64,000 nucleotides of DNA, taken from assembly GCF_015840715.1 (NCBI RefSeq), contig NZ_CP060397.1, forward strand, positions 1,756,686-1,820,685, read 5' to 3'. The notes below the pieces were generated by a model. It was not told where the DNA came from, made no database searches, and was given only the letters and a program-made list of their open reading frames with translations. The position numbers and the translations under genes are program-made. Position 1 is the first letter of the stretch. Each line of letters opens with the position of its first letter. Shown in pieces: positions 7,589-16,195 of the stretch. Origin of the DNA: Synechococcus sp. CBW1004 (GTDB lineage Bacteria > Cyanobacteriota > Cyanobacteriia > PCC-6307 > Cyanobiaceae).

Positions 7589-8827
7589 GTGGCGGTCATG
7601 GCGGAACCAGTGCTGCTGAGCCCGGAGGATCGCCGGGCGTTTCAGGCCGACCCCTGCCTGCCGGGTCACCCTTACCCCTATCCGATCTATGCGGCCCTGC
7701 GCCGGGAGTGCCCGGTGCAGTGGTGCGAAGGACCAGGAATGTGGTTGGTGCTCGGCCATCCGGAGGCAGCCGCCCACATGCGTGATCCGCGCTGTCTGAG
7801 GAGGGCGCATCTCGACAAACTGGTGGAGAAGTTCGGCTCTGGACGCATCTTTGCGCGCCAGAAACTGGACATTCCCTATATGGATGGCGAGCCCCATGCC
7901 AGCGTGCGCAAACACGTGATGGCCGCCTATCACGGCATCGACCTGCAGGCCCTGGCTGCGTTCTGCGAGGCTTTCATCGCTGAGCGTCTGGACCGACTGC
8001 CCACGGGCGAGTGGCACGATCTGATGCCCAGCTGCGCCCATCCGCTGCCGGTGGCGGTCACGAGTGAGCTCATGGGAGTTCCAGCCCATCAGCAGCAGGA
8101 CGTGCTCAGGCACGTTGGACAGTTCGTACGCGCCCGAGGTCTCTCCCAGAACGAGGAGACCGCCCATGGGGGTGATCAAGCCATGGAGGTCTACAGGCGC
8201 TACTTCCTGCCCCTACTGCATGAGCGGCGCCTGCATCCCCGCGATGACCTGCTCAGCCGACTGCTCGTCGACAAAGAGCAAGGCTTGGCTCTCACGGATG
8301 AGCAGCTGCTGCTGTTCGTCTCCAGCAATTTCTATTCCGCCAGCATCTACACCGTCCCGCTGCTGATCAGCAGCATGGCCCTGATCTTCTCTCGGCAGCC
8401 GGCTGTGTTCGAGCGGCTGCGACAGGATCCATCCCTGCTGGAGTGCGCCGTCGAGGAGGCGCTGCGCTTCGATCCACCGGCCCAGGCGCTCAATGCCAGT
8501 GTCGCCTCCGAAACCCTGGAGATCGCGGGACAACGGATCGCGGCCGGCGATTCACTCACGGCTCTGGTGGGCGCCGCCAACCGCGACCCGCGGGTGTTCG
8601 AGGATCCGGACCGCTTCCTGGTGGATCGCATGCCCAACCCCCACCTCAGCTTTGCGCCAGGACTGCACCAATGCCTCGGCCTGCAGCTGGCGCGCCTGGA
8701 GGCGCGGGCGGTGCTGCGCGCCTGGCTGGAGCGCTACGAGCGCGTGGAGGTCGATGAGCTCGCCTCCCGCCGATTGGTGGCCGATCGCTTCCGCGGTTTC
8801 GAGCGGCTGGTCGTGCGCTTCAGCTGA
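7589..8827 (+). CDS. Cytochrome P450 with non-canonical I-helix
   Basis: A 412-residue soluble bacterial-type P450. The heme-ligand loop FAPGLHQCLGLQLAR holds the thiolate Cys at about residue 362, and the ExxR motif is EEALRFDPP. In the I-helix (~244-256) the usual A/G-G-x-D/E-T oxygen-activation motif is replaced by SSNFYSASIYT. The acid-alcohol pair needed for classical monooxygenation is therefore not evident. Some P450s without the pair act as peroxygenases or isomerase-like enzymes; that is an inference here. GTG 7589 has a good GAGG site five bases upstream, while ATG 7598 is too far from it. No ferredoxin or reductase gene is adjacent. Next come an EF-hand gene and an MFS exporter. 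Confidence 0.9.
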   Translation: MAVMAEPVLLSPEDRRAFQADPCLPGHPYPYPIYAALRRECPVQWCEGPGMWLVLGHPEAAAHMRDPRCLRRAHLDKLVEKFGSGRIFARQKLDIPYMDGEPHASVRKHVMAAYHGIDLQALAAFCEAFIAERLDRLPTGEWHDLMPSCAHPLPVAVTSELMGVPAHQQQDVLRHVGQFVRARGLSQNEETAHGGDQAMEVYRRYFLPLLHERRLHPRDDLLSRLLVDKEQGLALTDEQLLLFVSSNFYSASIYTVPLLISSMALIFSRQPAVFERLRQDPSLLECAVEEALRFDPPAQALNASVASETLEIAGQRIAAGDSLTALVGAANRDPRVFEDPDRFLVDRMPNPHLSFAPGLHQCLGLQLARLEARAVLRAWLERYERVEVDELASRRLVADRFRGFERLVVRFS

Positions 8828-8956
8828 ACCCTCACGAGGGGGTGCCGTTCCCCCGGGAGCGACGCGACACGAACGGCCAGGGCAGGGCCAGGGGCAATCC
8901 GGCGGCGGCACGGACATGCAGCAATGTGGAGCAGCCCCCATCACCCCCCGGGAGCC

Positions 8957-9544
8957 ATGGCTCTTCCCCAGGTGCTGATCGAGCGCTACCGGCGCCTGTT
9001 CAGCTTCTACGACCGTGATGGCGACGGCCAGCACCGTTTCGAGCAGGATTTCGCGCCGGTGGCCCGCAGCCTCGAGGCCCGCTGGCAGGGTCGACCGGCG
9101 CGCTTCGCCAACCTGCTGCAGCTGCTGCTGAGCACCTACCAGCATGAAAACAGTCGCCGCGACCGCGACCACAGCGGCACGGTCACGCTCGACGAGTTCG
9201 TGAACTCCCACGCCTCCGTGGTGGCGGCTTACCAGGCCGACCGCGACGGGGCACGCCAGTTCATCGAACGGGCCGCGGGCGGCTTCTTCGATGTGCTCGA
9301 TGTCGATCGTGATGGGGAGCTGGAGCTGGAGGATCTGCAGGCCTTCGCAGCCGCCTACGGCCACCCGGTGGAGGGCATCGCCGCCAATCTCGAGCGGATC
9401 CTGCAGGAGCTGGATCTGCCGGCGGGGCGGCTGCCGCGTGATGCCTTCCTGACCCTGGTGGAGCAGTACTGGTTCGATCCTTCCCCCACGGCTCCGGGGC
9501 GCCTGCTGTTCAGCGGCATTCCCGTGGGCGGCTCCGCCCTGTGA
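8957..9544 (+). CDS. EF-hand calcium-binding protein
   Basis: A 195-residue protein with three recognisable 12-residue EF loops. Loop one is at 19-30 (DRDGDGQHRFEQ), loop two at 69-80 (DRDHSGTVTLDE), loop three at 115-126 (DVDRDGELELED). A fourth degenerate loop may lie after 150. It resembles sarcoplasmic calcium-binding/calerythrin-like proteins and is probably a cytosolic calcium buffer or sensor. ATG 8957 begins the conserved helix. Its stop overlaps the GTG start of the MFS gene (GTGA), suggesting coupled translation. Confidence 0.88.
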   Translation: MALPQVLIERYRRLFSFYDRDGDGQHRFEQDFAPVARSLEARWQGRPARFANLLQLLLSTYQHENSRRDRDHSGTVTLDEFVNSHASVVAAYQADRDGARQFIERAAGGFFDVLDVDRDGELELEDLQAFAAAYGHPVEGIAANLERILQELDLPAGRLPRDAFLTLVEQYWFDPSPTAPGRLLFSGIPVGGSAL

Positions 9545-10749
9545 CATCCCCCCGGGAAACGCCGCCCCTGCCACCGCTGCCCTGGCTGAGCGTGGCGATG
9601 GCGGTCGGCATCGCCAACGTCTACTACTGCCAGACGCTGCTGCCGCAACTGAGCGCCGAGTGGCGGATCAGCGCCGCCCAGGTGGTGCTGCTGCCGGCCT
9701 TGAGCCAGTGGGGCCTCACCGCCAGCCTGCTGCTGCTGCTGCCCCTCGCCGATAGCGTCGAACGGCGCCGACTGCTGGCGCTGGCGGCCGGTGGATGTGC
9801 GCTGGCCGCGCTGCTGCTGGCGGGCGCGACGCAGTTCGGCCTGGCCCTGATCGCCGCGACCCTGCTGGGTCTCTGCACCCTGGTGCCCTATCTGCTGCCG
9901 CCCTACGTGGCACAGATCACCCCTCGCGACCGGCTGGGCACGGTGCTCGGCACGCTGCTGGCGGGGCAGTTCAGCGGCATCCTCCTGTCACGCAGCCTCA
10001 GTGGCCTGCTGGCGCAGCTGCTCTCCTGGCGACTGGTGTATCTGCTGGCAGCCCTGCTGATGGCATTGCTGGCTGTGCTGATCCTGGTGGCCCTGCCGCG
10101 GCAGCGGCCGGAGCGGCCGCTCTCCTATCTGGCGCTGCAACGCTCCCAGCTGCAGCTCTGGAACCAGCATCCGACCCTGCGGCGGGCCTGCCTGCGGCAG
10201 GGGCTGCTGTTCGGCTGCTTCCTGTCCCTGTGGAGCGCGCTCGCCCTGCATCTGGCGACGCCACCGCTGAACTTCTCGGCAGCGCAGATCGGCGCCTTCG
10301 GACTCGTCTCGCTGCTCAGCATCGCCCTGGCGCGGCCGATCGGGCGCCTGGTGGACCGGGGCGGGGCCCCATCCGTGTTGCTGCGGGCGGGATTCCTGGC
10401 CGTGCTCGGGCTGGTGTTGCTGCGCATCGGCGCCGCATCCCTGCCGCTCCTGGCCGTGGGGATCGCGGCGCTGGAACTGGCCGTGCAGGGCAGCTTCGTC
10501 GCCCATCAGACGCAGGTGCTGTCGCTGGATCCGGCGGCGCGCAACCGATTGCTGACCTGGCTGGTGCTGTGCTCCTATCTGGGGGCGGCGGTGTGCTCGC
10601 TGCTGCTCAGCGCGGTCTGGAGCCAGTGGCAGTGGCAGGGCGCCACCGGCATGGGCCTCGGCCTCACAGTGGGGGCCCTGCTGCTCGGGCTGCGCTCGCC
10701 GAACGGCCGGAGCGGAGTGTTGAGCGGCCACGAAAAAGCCGGCCCCTGA
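9541..10749 (+). CDS. MFS transporter
   Basis: A 402-residue integral membrane protein with about twelve hydrophobic helices, typical of drug/H+ antiporter-like major facilitators. The first loop region reads SQWGLTASLLLLLPLADSVERRR, matching the loop 2-3 signature area. GTG 9541 overlaps the EF-hand stop. The substrate is unknown. It could export a small molecule, possibly a P450 product, but only proximity supports that. Its stop codon sits in the loop of the pnp terminator on the other strand. Confidence 0.88.
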   Translation: MTSPRETPPLPPLPWLSVAMAVGIANVYYCQTLLPQLSAEWRISAAQVVLLPALSQWGLTASLLLLLPLADSVERRRLLALAAGGCALAALLLAGATQFGLALIAATLLGLCTLVPYLLPPYVAQITPRDRLGTVLGTLLAGQFSGILLSRSLSGLLAQLLSWRLVYLLAALLMALLAVLILVALPRQRPERPLSYLALQRSQLQLWNQHPTLRRACLRQGLLFGCFLSLWSALALHLATPPLNFSAAQIGAFGLVSLLSIALARPIGRLVDRGGAPSVLLRAGFLAVLGLVLLRIGAASLPLLAVGIAALELAVQGSFVAHQTQVLSLDPAARNRLLTWLVLCSYLGAAVCSLLLSAVWSQWQWQGATGMGLGLTVGALLLGLRSPNGRSGVLSGHEKAGP

Positions 10750-10757
10750 GGGCCGGC
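10733..10757 (-). terminator. Rho-independent terminator of pnp
   Basis: On the minus strand an 8-bp stem GCCGGCCC/GGGCCGGC with a four-base loop is followed directly by TTTTT. It lies 30 bp after the pnp stop and overlaps the 3' end of the convergent MFS gene. Confidence 0.85.
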
Positions 10758-10786
10758 TGGAGGGGAAATCAACGGGCTGGCGCGGC

Positions 10787-12919
10787 TCAGCCGGCGGGCA
10801 CCGGCTCCTGCTGGGGCACACCACGCAGGGTGAGGTTGATGCGGCCGCGGTTGTCGATCTCGCGCACCCGCACCGTCACCTGATCGCCGACGTTGACCAC
10901 GTCCTCGACCTTCTCGACGCGCGCCTCGGAGAGCTGGGAGATGTGGATCATCCCCTCCTTGCCGGGCAGGATCTCGACGAAGGCGCCGATCGGGATCACG
11001 CGGGTGACGCTGCCCTGGAACACCTCACCCTCGCTGATACGGCGGGTGAGCCCTTCGATGATGCGTTGGGCCTCCTCGGCCGCGGCACCGTCGTGGCTGG
11101 CGATCGTGACGATGCCGCCGTCCTCGATGTCGATCTTGGTGTTGGTGCGCTCGGTGATGCCCTTGATCGTGCGGCCGCCGGGGCCGATCACCGTGCCGAT
11201 CAGCTCGGGGTCGATCCGGAAGCTGAGCAGGCGGGGGGCATGGTGCGAGAGGGCCGTGCGCGGCGTGTCGATGGCCTCCATCATCTTGGCGAGGATGTGC
11301 AGGCGGGCCGGGCGGGCCTGGTTGATCGCCTCGGCCACGGTGCTCATCGCCAGGCCGGTGATCTTCATGTCCATCTGCAGGGCGGTGATGCCCTTCTCGG
11401 TGCCGGCCACCTTGAAATCCATGTCGCCGAGGAAGTCCTCGATTCCCTGGATGTCGGTGAGGATGCGCACCTCGTCGCCCTCCTTGATCAGGCCCATGGC
11501 GGCGCCACCCACCGGCGCCTTCAGGGGCACGCCGGCATCCATCAGAGCCAGGGTGCTGCCGCACACCGAGCCCATCGAAGTGGAGCCGTTGGAGCTGAGC
11601 ACCTCGCTCACCACCCGCAGCACGTAGGGGAAGCTTTCGCGGCTGGGCAGCACGGGCACGATGGCCCGCTCGGCGAGGGCGCCGTGACCGATCTCGCGGC
11701 GGCCGGGCGAGCGCATCGGCCGGGTCTCACCCACCGAATAGGGCGGGAAGTTGTAGTGATGCAGGTAGGTCTTCTCGTTGCTGGGATTGAGATCATCCAG
11801 CTCCTGCGCATCGCTGGGCGTACCCAGGGTGGCGGTGGAGAGCACCTGGGTGAGGCCGCGGTTGAACAGGCCAGAGCCATGCACACGGCGAGGCAGCACG
11901 CCCACGGCGGCGCTGATCGGGCGCACCTCGTCGAGGGCGCGGCCATCGACGCGCTTGCCGTCCTTGACGATCTGCTGGCGCATCAGCGTCTTGGTGAGGC
12001 TCTTGTAGCTGTTGCCCAGCAGCTTGCCGTTGGCGCTCACCGCCTGCTTGACGGCGTCGTCATCGGGCAGGGCCTGGATCCTGGCGCTGACCTCGGCCTT
12101 GATCGCATCGAGTTTGGCGTCGCGCTCGGGCTTGGTCTGGCTGAACTGCTGCAGCACCTCGCCGATGGCGGCGGCGCATTCCTTCTCCAGGAAGGAGGGA
12201 ACGGTGGGATCCTCCGCTCTGGGCTCGGGAATCACCTGCTCGATGCCGTGCTCCTTGAGCAGGCTGAGCTGGGCCTTGATCAGCTCCCCGACAGCCTCAT
12301 AGCCGAAGTCGATCGCCTCGATCACGTCCTGCTCGGGGAGCTGGTTGGCACCGGCCTCGACCATCACGACGCCATCGGGGGTGCCGGCGACGACCAGATC
12401 GAGATCGCTGCGCTCGATCTCACGGAAGCTGGGGTTGAGCACGAAGTCATCGCCCAGCAGACCGACGCGCACCGCCGCCATCGGGCCATGGAACGGCATG
12501 CGGGCCATCAGGGCGGCCATGGAGGCACCGGTGACCGCCAGCACATCGGGCGGCACCCGCTCATCGAGCGACAGGCAGGTGGCGACGATCTGCAGGTCGT
12601 CGCGCAGCCAGCCGGGGAACAGCGGCCGCATCGGCCGGTCGATCAGACGGGAGGTGAGGATGGCGCGCTCGGGAGGGCGACCCTCCCGGCGGAAGAAGCT
12701 GCCGGGAATGCGACCGGCGGCGTAGAGGCGCTCCTCGTAGTCGCAGATGAGGGGCAGAAAATCGATGCCCTCGCGGGCGCCGGAGCGGGTGGCGGTGACG
12801 AGGATCGCCGTGTCACCGCACTCGATCATCACCGAGCCGCCGGCCTGGGGGGCGTACCGCCCTGTGGTCAGCCGGATCTCCCGACCATCGAAGGAGATCG
12901 ACTGAATGTGTCCTTGCAC
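10787..12919 (-). CDS. pnp: Polyribonucleotide nucleotidyltransferase (PNPase)
   Basis: A 710-residue phosphorolytic 3'-5' exoribonuclease of the RNA degradosome type. Two RNase PH domains are present. The first starts [23 protein letters not shown]. The second has [18 protein letters not shown] and the FSVGE-type segment. The KH domain has [15 protein letters not shown], and the C-terminal S1 domain begins [19 protein letters not shown]. The start codon is GTG. It lies downstream of rpsN, separated by a terminator, an order common in picocyanobacteria. Full family length. Confidence 0.97.
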   Translation of the reverse strand: MQGHIQSISFDGREIRLTTGRYAPQAGGSVMIECGDTAILVTATRSGAREGIDFLPLICDYEERLYAAGRIPGSFFRREGRPPERAILTSRLIDRPMRPLFPGWLRDDLQIVATCLSLDERVPPDVLAVTGASMAALMARMPFHGPMAAVRVGLLGDDFVLNPSFREIERSDLDLVVAGTPDGVVMVEAGANQLPEQDVIEAIDFGYEAVGELIKAQLSLLKEHGIEQVIPEPRAEDPTVPSFLEKECAAAIGEVLQQFSQTKPERDAKLDAIKAEVSARIQALPDDDAVKQAVSANGKLLGNSYKSLTKTLMRQQIVKDGKRVDGRALDEVRPISAAVGVLPRRVHGSGLFNRGLTQVLSTATLGTPSDAQELDDLNPSNEKTYLHHYNFPPYSVGETRPMRSPGRREIGHGALAERAIVPVLPSRESFPYVLRVVSEVLSSNGSTSMGSVCGSTLALMDAGVPLKAPVGGAAMGLIKEGDEVRILTDIQGIEDFLGDMDFKVAGTEKGITALQMDMKITGLAMSTVAEAINQARPARLHILAKMMEAIDTPRTALSHHAPRLLSFRIDPELIGTVIGPGGRTIKGITERTNTKIDIEDGGIVTIASHDGAAAEEAQRIIEGLTRRISEGEVFQGSVTRVIPIGAFVEILPGKEGMIHISQLSEARVEKVEDVVNVGDQVTVRVREIDNRGRINLTLRGVPQQEPVPAG

Positions 12920-13065
12920 GTTGACTTATGTCCTTTTGTTGTCCGAGATCATCTTGCCACCCGACCTCTGCAAGGTGGCGGAAACCCAGGTTTTCGTAGG
13001 GATGGGGTCGGGAGACGACAGGGCAGAGCGAGAAGGAATCGGCCCACCCGAGACCCAGACACCAG

Positions 13066-13089
13066 AAAGGCCCGGTGCGCGACCGGGCC
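13066..13089 (-). terminator. Terminator after rpsN
   Basis: The minus strand has the 8-bp stem GGCCCGGT/ACCGGGCC with a five-base loop followed by TTT. The T run is short. It lies ~50 bp past the rpsN stop and upstream of pnp. Confidence 0.65.
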
Positions 13090-13141
13090 CTGATGCCTGT
13101 GCAGCCGGGTGACGGAGGCCTTGCGGCCATCCGCTTGCGAC

Positions 13142-13444
13142 TCACCAACTGGACTTGACCACGCCGGGGAGTTCACCCTTGTGGGCACGCTCGCGCAGCT
13201 GGTTGCGGCACAGACCGAAATCGCGATACACACCGCGGGGCTTGCCGGTGGCCCAGCAGCGGTTGCGGATGCGGGTGGGGGCGCTGTTGCGGGGCAGGCC
13301 CTGGATCTTGCGGTGGATCTCCAGGCGCTCCATCGGATCGGCGGCGGCCTCGAAGGCAGCCATCAGGGCAGCGCGCTTGGCGGCGAAGCGCTCGACCAGT
13401 TTGCGGCGCTTCACATCGCGCGCGATCATCGACTTCTTCGCCAT
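13142..13444 (-). CDS. rpsN: 30S ribosomal protein S14
   Basis: A 100-residue S14 of the zinc-independent long form. [20 protein letters not shown] is followed by [26 protein letters not shown] and the typical KSSW C-terminus. It binds 16S rRNA in the 30S head. The length and motifs are exactly those of the cyanobacterial protein. Confidence 0.98.
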   Translation of the reverse strand: MAKKSMIARDVKRRKLVERFAAKRAALMAAFEAAADPMERLEIHRKIQGLPRNSAPTRIRNRCWATGKPRGVYRDFGLCRNQLRERAHKGELPGVVKSSW

Positions 13445-13553
13445 GCGGCTGAGTACGAAGCAAAGGGAGTGAACGACTCTACCGCCCGGGGGGACAGGCC
13501 CATCCAGGGATCGGGATTCGGAGGCCGGCCGGGATGGGTGTGACCGGGTGGGA

Positions 13554-14642
13554 TCAGCGGCTGAGCAGCTGCTGCACGGCGGGCAGCTGGCTGGTGTCGC
13601 GCACGATCAGCAGCACGCTCAGACCCACCAGGAAGACGAAGCCCGACTGCAGGAAGGCCATCTGGAAGCGCTCGGGCAGGGGCCGGCCGCGCAGCCCCTC
13701 CAGCAGCAGCAGCACGAACTGGCCGCCGTCAAGCAGGGGCAGGGGCAGGGCGTTGAGCACCGCCAGGTTGATCGAGATCAGGGCGGTGAACACGAACAGG
13801 CTGCCGCCGCCCTCGCGGGCCAGGGATGCCCCCATCGCCACGATCTTCACCGGGCCTGACACCTGCGAGGCCGTCTCGCCGAAGTGGGTGGCGAGGCTGA
13901 CGAAGCCCTCGGCGGTGCGGGCGGTGAGCACCCTGAAATCGCGATTCGCCTCGCGGATCGGCTCCAGCGGTCCCCGGGGCCGCCGATAGACCTCACGGCC
14001 GCTGGGCTGCAGCTGGGCACCGATGCGGCCGATGCCGCCCATGGCCTGGGGGGTGAGCACCAGCGGCAGACGCTGGCCGTCGCGTTCAATCTCGAGCCGC
14101 AGCTCCTGACCGGGGGCGGTGCGGATCGCCTCCACCAGGGTGCCGACCGCCGGCTGGCCTCCGCCCAGGGACGCGCCCTGCAGGCCGAGAATGCGGTCGC
14201 CGCCGCGCAGACCGCCGAGCGCGGCCGCCTGGGCCGGCTGCACCGACGACACCAGCACGCCCGGGCTGGACTGGAAGCCATCGGGAATGCCCACGAACAC
14301 GCCCTGGGCCACCAGCACGGTCCAGGCCAGCAGGAAGTTGGCGAGCACACCGGCGGCGATCACCAGGGCCCGCTGGGGCAGGGGCCGGTTGCGCAGCAGA
14401 TCGGGGTCGTCGGCGGGAACGGGGCTGTCCTCCTCGTCGTCGGGGAAGGAGACGAAGCCGCCCAGGGGAATCAGCCGCAGGGCATAAAGCACCCCGTCGC
14501 GGCGGAGCTGGAGCAGCGGCGGCCCGAAGCCGATCGAGAAGCCGCTGACCCGGATGCCCTGCCAGCGGGCGGCCAGGAAGTGGCCGGCCTCGTGCACCAC
14601 GATCAGACCCGCCAGGATCGCCAGGGCCGTGAGAACTCCCAT
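13554..14642 (-). CDS. rseP: Site-2 metalloprotease, RseP family
   Basis: A 362-residue intramembrane zinc protease. HEAGH at residues 17-21 lies in the first membrane helix. The second metal-binding motif is [11 protein letters not shown] near residue 310. A PDZ domain lies between (about 110-200), starting [24 protein letters not shown]. Membrane segments occur at ~5-25, 95-115, 285-305 and 335-355. It cuts anti-sigma factors or other single-span membrane proteins. The substrate is not evident from neighbours; serS lies upstream on the same strand. Confidence 0.93.
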   Translation of the reverse strand: MGVLTALAILAGLIVVHEAGHFLAARWQGIRVSGFSIGFGPPLLQLRRDGVLYALRLIPLGGFVSFPDDEEDSPVPADDPDLLRNRPLPQRALVIAAGVLANFLLAWTVLVAQGVFVGIPDGFQSSPGVLVSSVQPAQAAALGGLRGGDRILGLQGASLGGGQPAVGTLVEAIRTAPGQELRLEIERDGQRLPLVLTPQAMGGIGRIGAQLQPSGREVYRRPRGPLEPIREANRDFRVLTARTAEGFVSLATHFGETASQVSGPVKIVAMGASLAREGGGSLFVFTALISINLAVLNALPLPLLDGGQFVLLLLEGLRGRPLPERFQMAFLQSGFVFLVGLSVLLIVRDTSQLPAVQQLLSR

Positions 14643-14812
14643 TCAGGTCGTGCCGCGCAGTCGCTCCATTGTGGTGGGTGCGCCGGCGCCGACGGGGAGT
14701 GGCACGGGGCAACCGCAGCGTGGCGAGCGGGGCTGGCCCTGAAGGGCGGATCGTGACGCGGCACCCGTGCCGTCTGTTCCTTGGCTCAGCTCCCTGGCTC
14801 AGCCGGGGATCG

Positions 14813-16096
14813 TCAGGCCGCCTTGATCGTGTCGCCGCCGAAGTAGGGCGCCAGGACAGCGGGCAGCCGCACCGAGCCGTCGGCCTGCTGGCCGTTCTCC
14901 AGCAGGGCGGCCATGGTGCGCCCCACCGCCAGACCGGAGCCGTTGAGGGTGTGCACGAGCTGGGTGCCCTTGCTGTCGGCCTGTTTGCAGCGGATCGAGG
15001 AGCGGCGGGCCTGGAAGTCGCCGCAGACCGAGCAGCTGGAGATCTCGCGGTAGGCGCCGGCACCCGGCAGCCACACCTCCAGATCGAATGTTCTGGCGGC
15101 CGAGAATCCCAGATCACCGGTGCACAGCTCGATGCGGCGGTAGGGCAGCTCCAGGCCCTCCAGGATCCCCTCGGCGTGGCGGGTGATCTGCTCGTGGGCG
15201 TCCGCCGATTGCTCCGGCAGGCAGAACCAGTACAGCTCCACCTTGTTGAACTGATGCAGGCGGATCAGGCCGCGGGTGTCGCGGCCATAGGAGCCGGCCT
15301 CGCGGCGGAAGCAGGGGGTGTAGGCGCAATAGCGCAGCGGCAGCTGCTCGGCGGGGAGCACCTCATCACGATGCAGCGAGGTGAGCGGCACCTCGGCGGT
15401 GGGGGTGAGCCAGAGGTCGTCCTCGGCGCAGCGGAAGCTCTCCTCGGCGAACTTGGGCAGCTGGCCGGAACCGGTGAGGCTGGCGGTGTTCACCAGGATC
15501 GGCGGCAGCACCTCGGTGTAACCGCGCGCAGTGTGCTGATCGAGCATGAAGCTGATCAGGGCACGCTCCAGGCGGGCACCGGCGCCCATCAGGGTGATGA
15601 AGCGGCTCTGGGCGATGCGCACCGAGCGCTCGGCTTCCCACAGCCCCAGGCGCTCTCCGATCTGCCAGTGCTCCTCCAGCCCCTCCTCCCGGCGGGGCGT
15701 GCCCCAGCGCTTCACCTCCACGTTGTCCGCCTCGCTGGCGCCGTCAGGCACCTCGGCGGCCGGCAGATTGGGCAGGGCGATCAGTTCGTCGCGCAGGCGC
15801 TGCTCGAGGGCCTTTTCCTCGTCCTCCAGCACCGCCACCTGCTGCTTGATGCGGTTGCCTTCATCGCGCAGGGCCTGCACCTCCGGGCCGGTGGGTGCGG
15901 CCCCTCCCTTGATCAGCTGCCCCACCTGCCGGCCGATCTGATTGCCCGCGGCCTGGAGGGTGCTGCGCTGCTCCTCGAGGCTGCGCTCCTGCTGGGCGAT
16001 CATCTGCAGGCCGGCCGGATCGATGCGGAGGCCGCGGCGCGCCAGCTGGCGGGCGATGTGGTCGGGATCGTCGCGCAGCAGGCGCTGGTCGAGCAC
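14813..16096 (-). CDS. serS: Seryl-tRNA synthetase
   Basis: A 427-residue class II synthetase. The N-terminal antiparallel coiled-coil (~30-100) recognises the tRNA-Ser long arm. Motif 2 is TPCFRREAGSYGRDTRGLIRLHQFNKVEL. Motif 3 is the segment NGSGLAVGRTMAALLENGQ. The family block YREISSCSVCGDFQARR is present. Start and length fit the family. It is divergent from pilin operon 1. Confidence 0.97.
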   Translation of the reverse strand: MLDQRLLRDDPDHIARQLARRGLRIDPAGLQMIAQQERSLEEQRSTLQAAGNQIGRQVGQLIKGGAAPTGPEVQALRDEGNRIKQQVAVLEDEEKALEQRLRDELIALPNLPAAEVPDGASEADNVEVKRWGTPRREEGLEEHWQIGERLGLWEAERSVRIAQSRFITLMGAGARLERALISFMLDQHTARGYTEVLPPILVNTASLTGSGQLPKFAEESFRCAEDDLWLTPTAEVPLTSLHRDEVLPAEQLPLRYCAYTPCFRREAGSYGRDTRGLIRLHQFNKVELYWFCLPEQSADAHEQITRHAEGILEGLELPYRRIELCTGDLGFSAARTFDLEVWLPGAGAYREISSCSVCGDFQARRSSIRCKQADSKGTQLVHTLNGSGLAVGRTMAALLENGQQADGSVRLPAVLAPYFGGDTIKAA

Positions 16097-16195
16097 GGGG
16101 CGGGGGCGGGTGGGGAGAGCCTAAAAGCCAGCGGTGATGCACCCTGTGCCGCCGGCGCGCGGCATGCATAAGGTGAAGGCAGCACTGAGGGTCCG

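Noticed and set aside
10943..13093. A 716-codon open frame antisense to pnp
   Set aside because: It mirrors pnp codon structure and shows no family motif; it is a GC-driven shadow.
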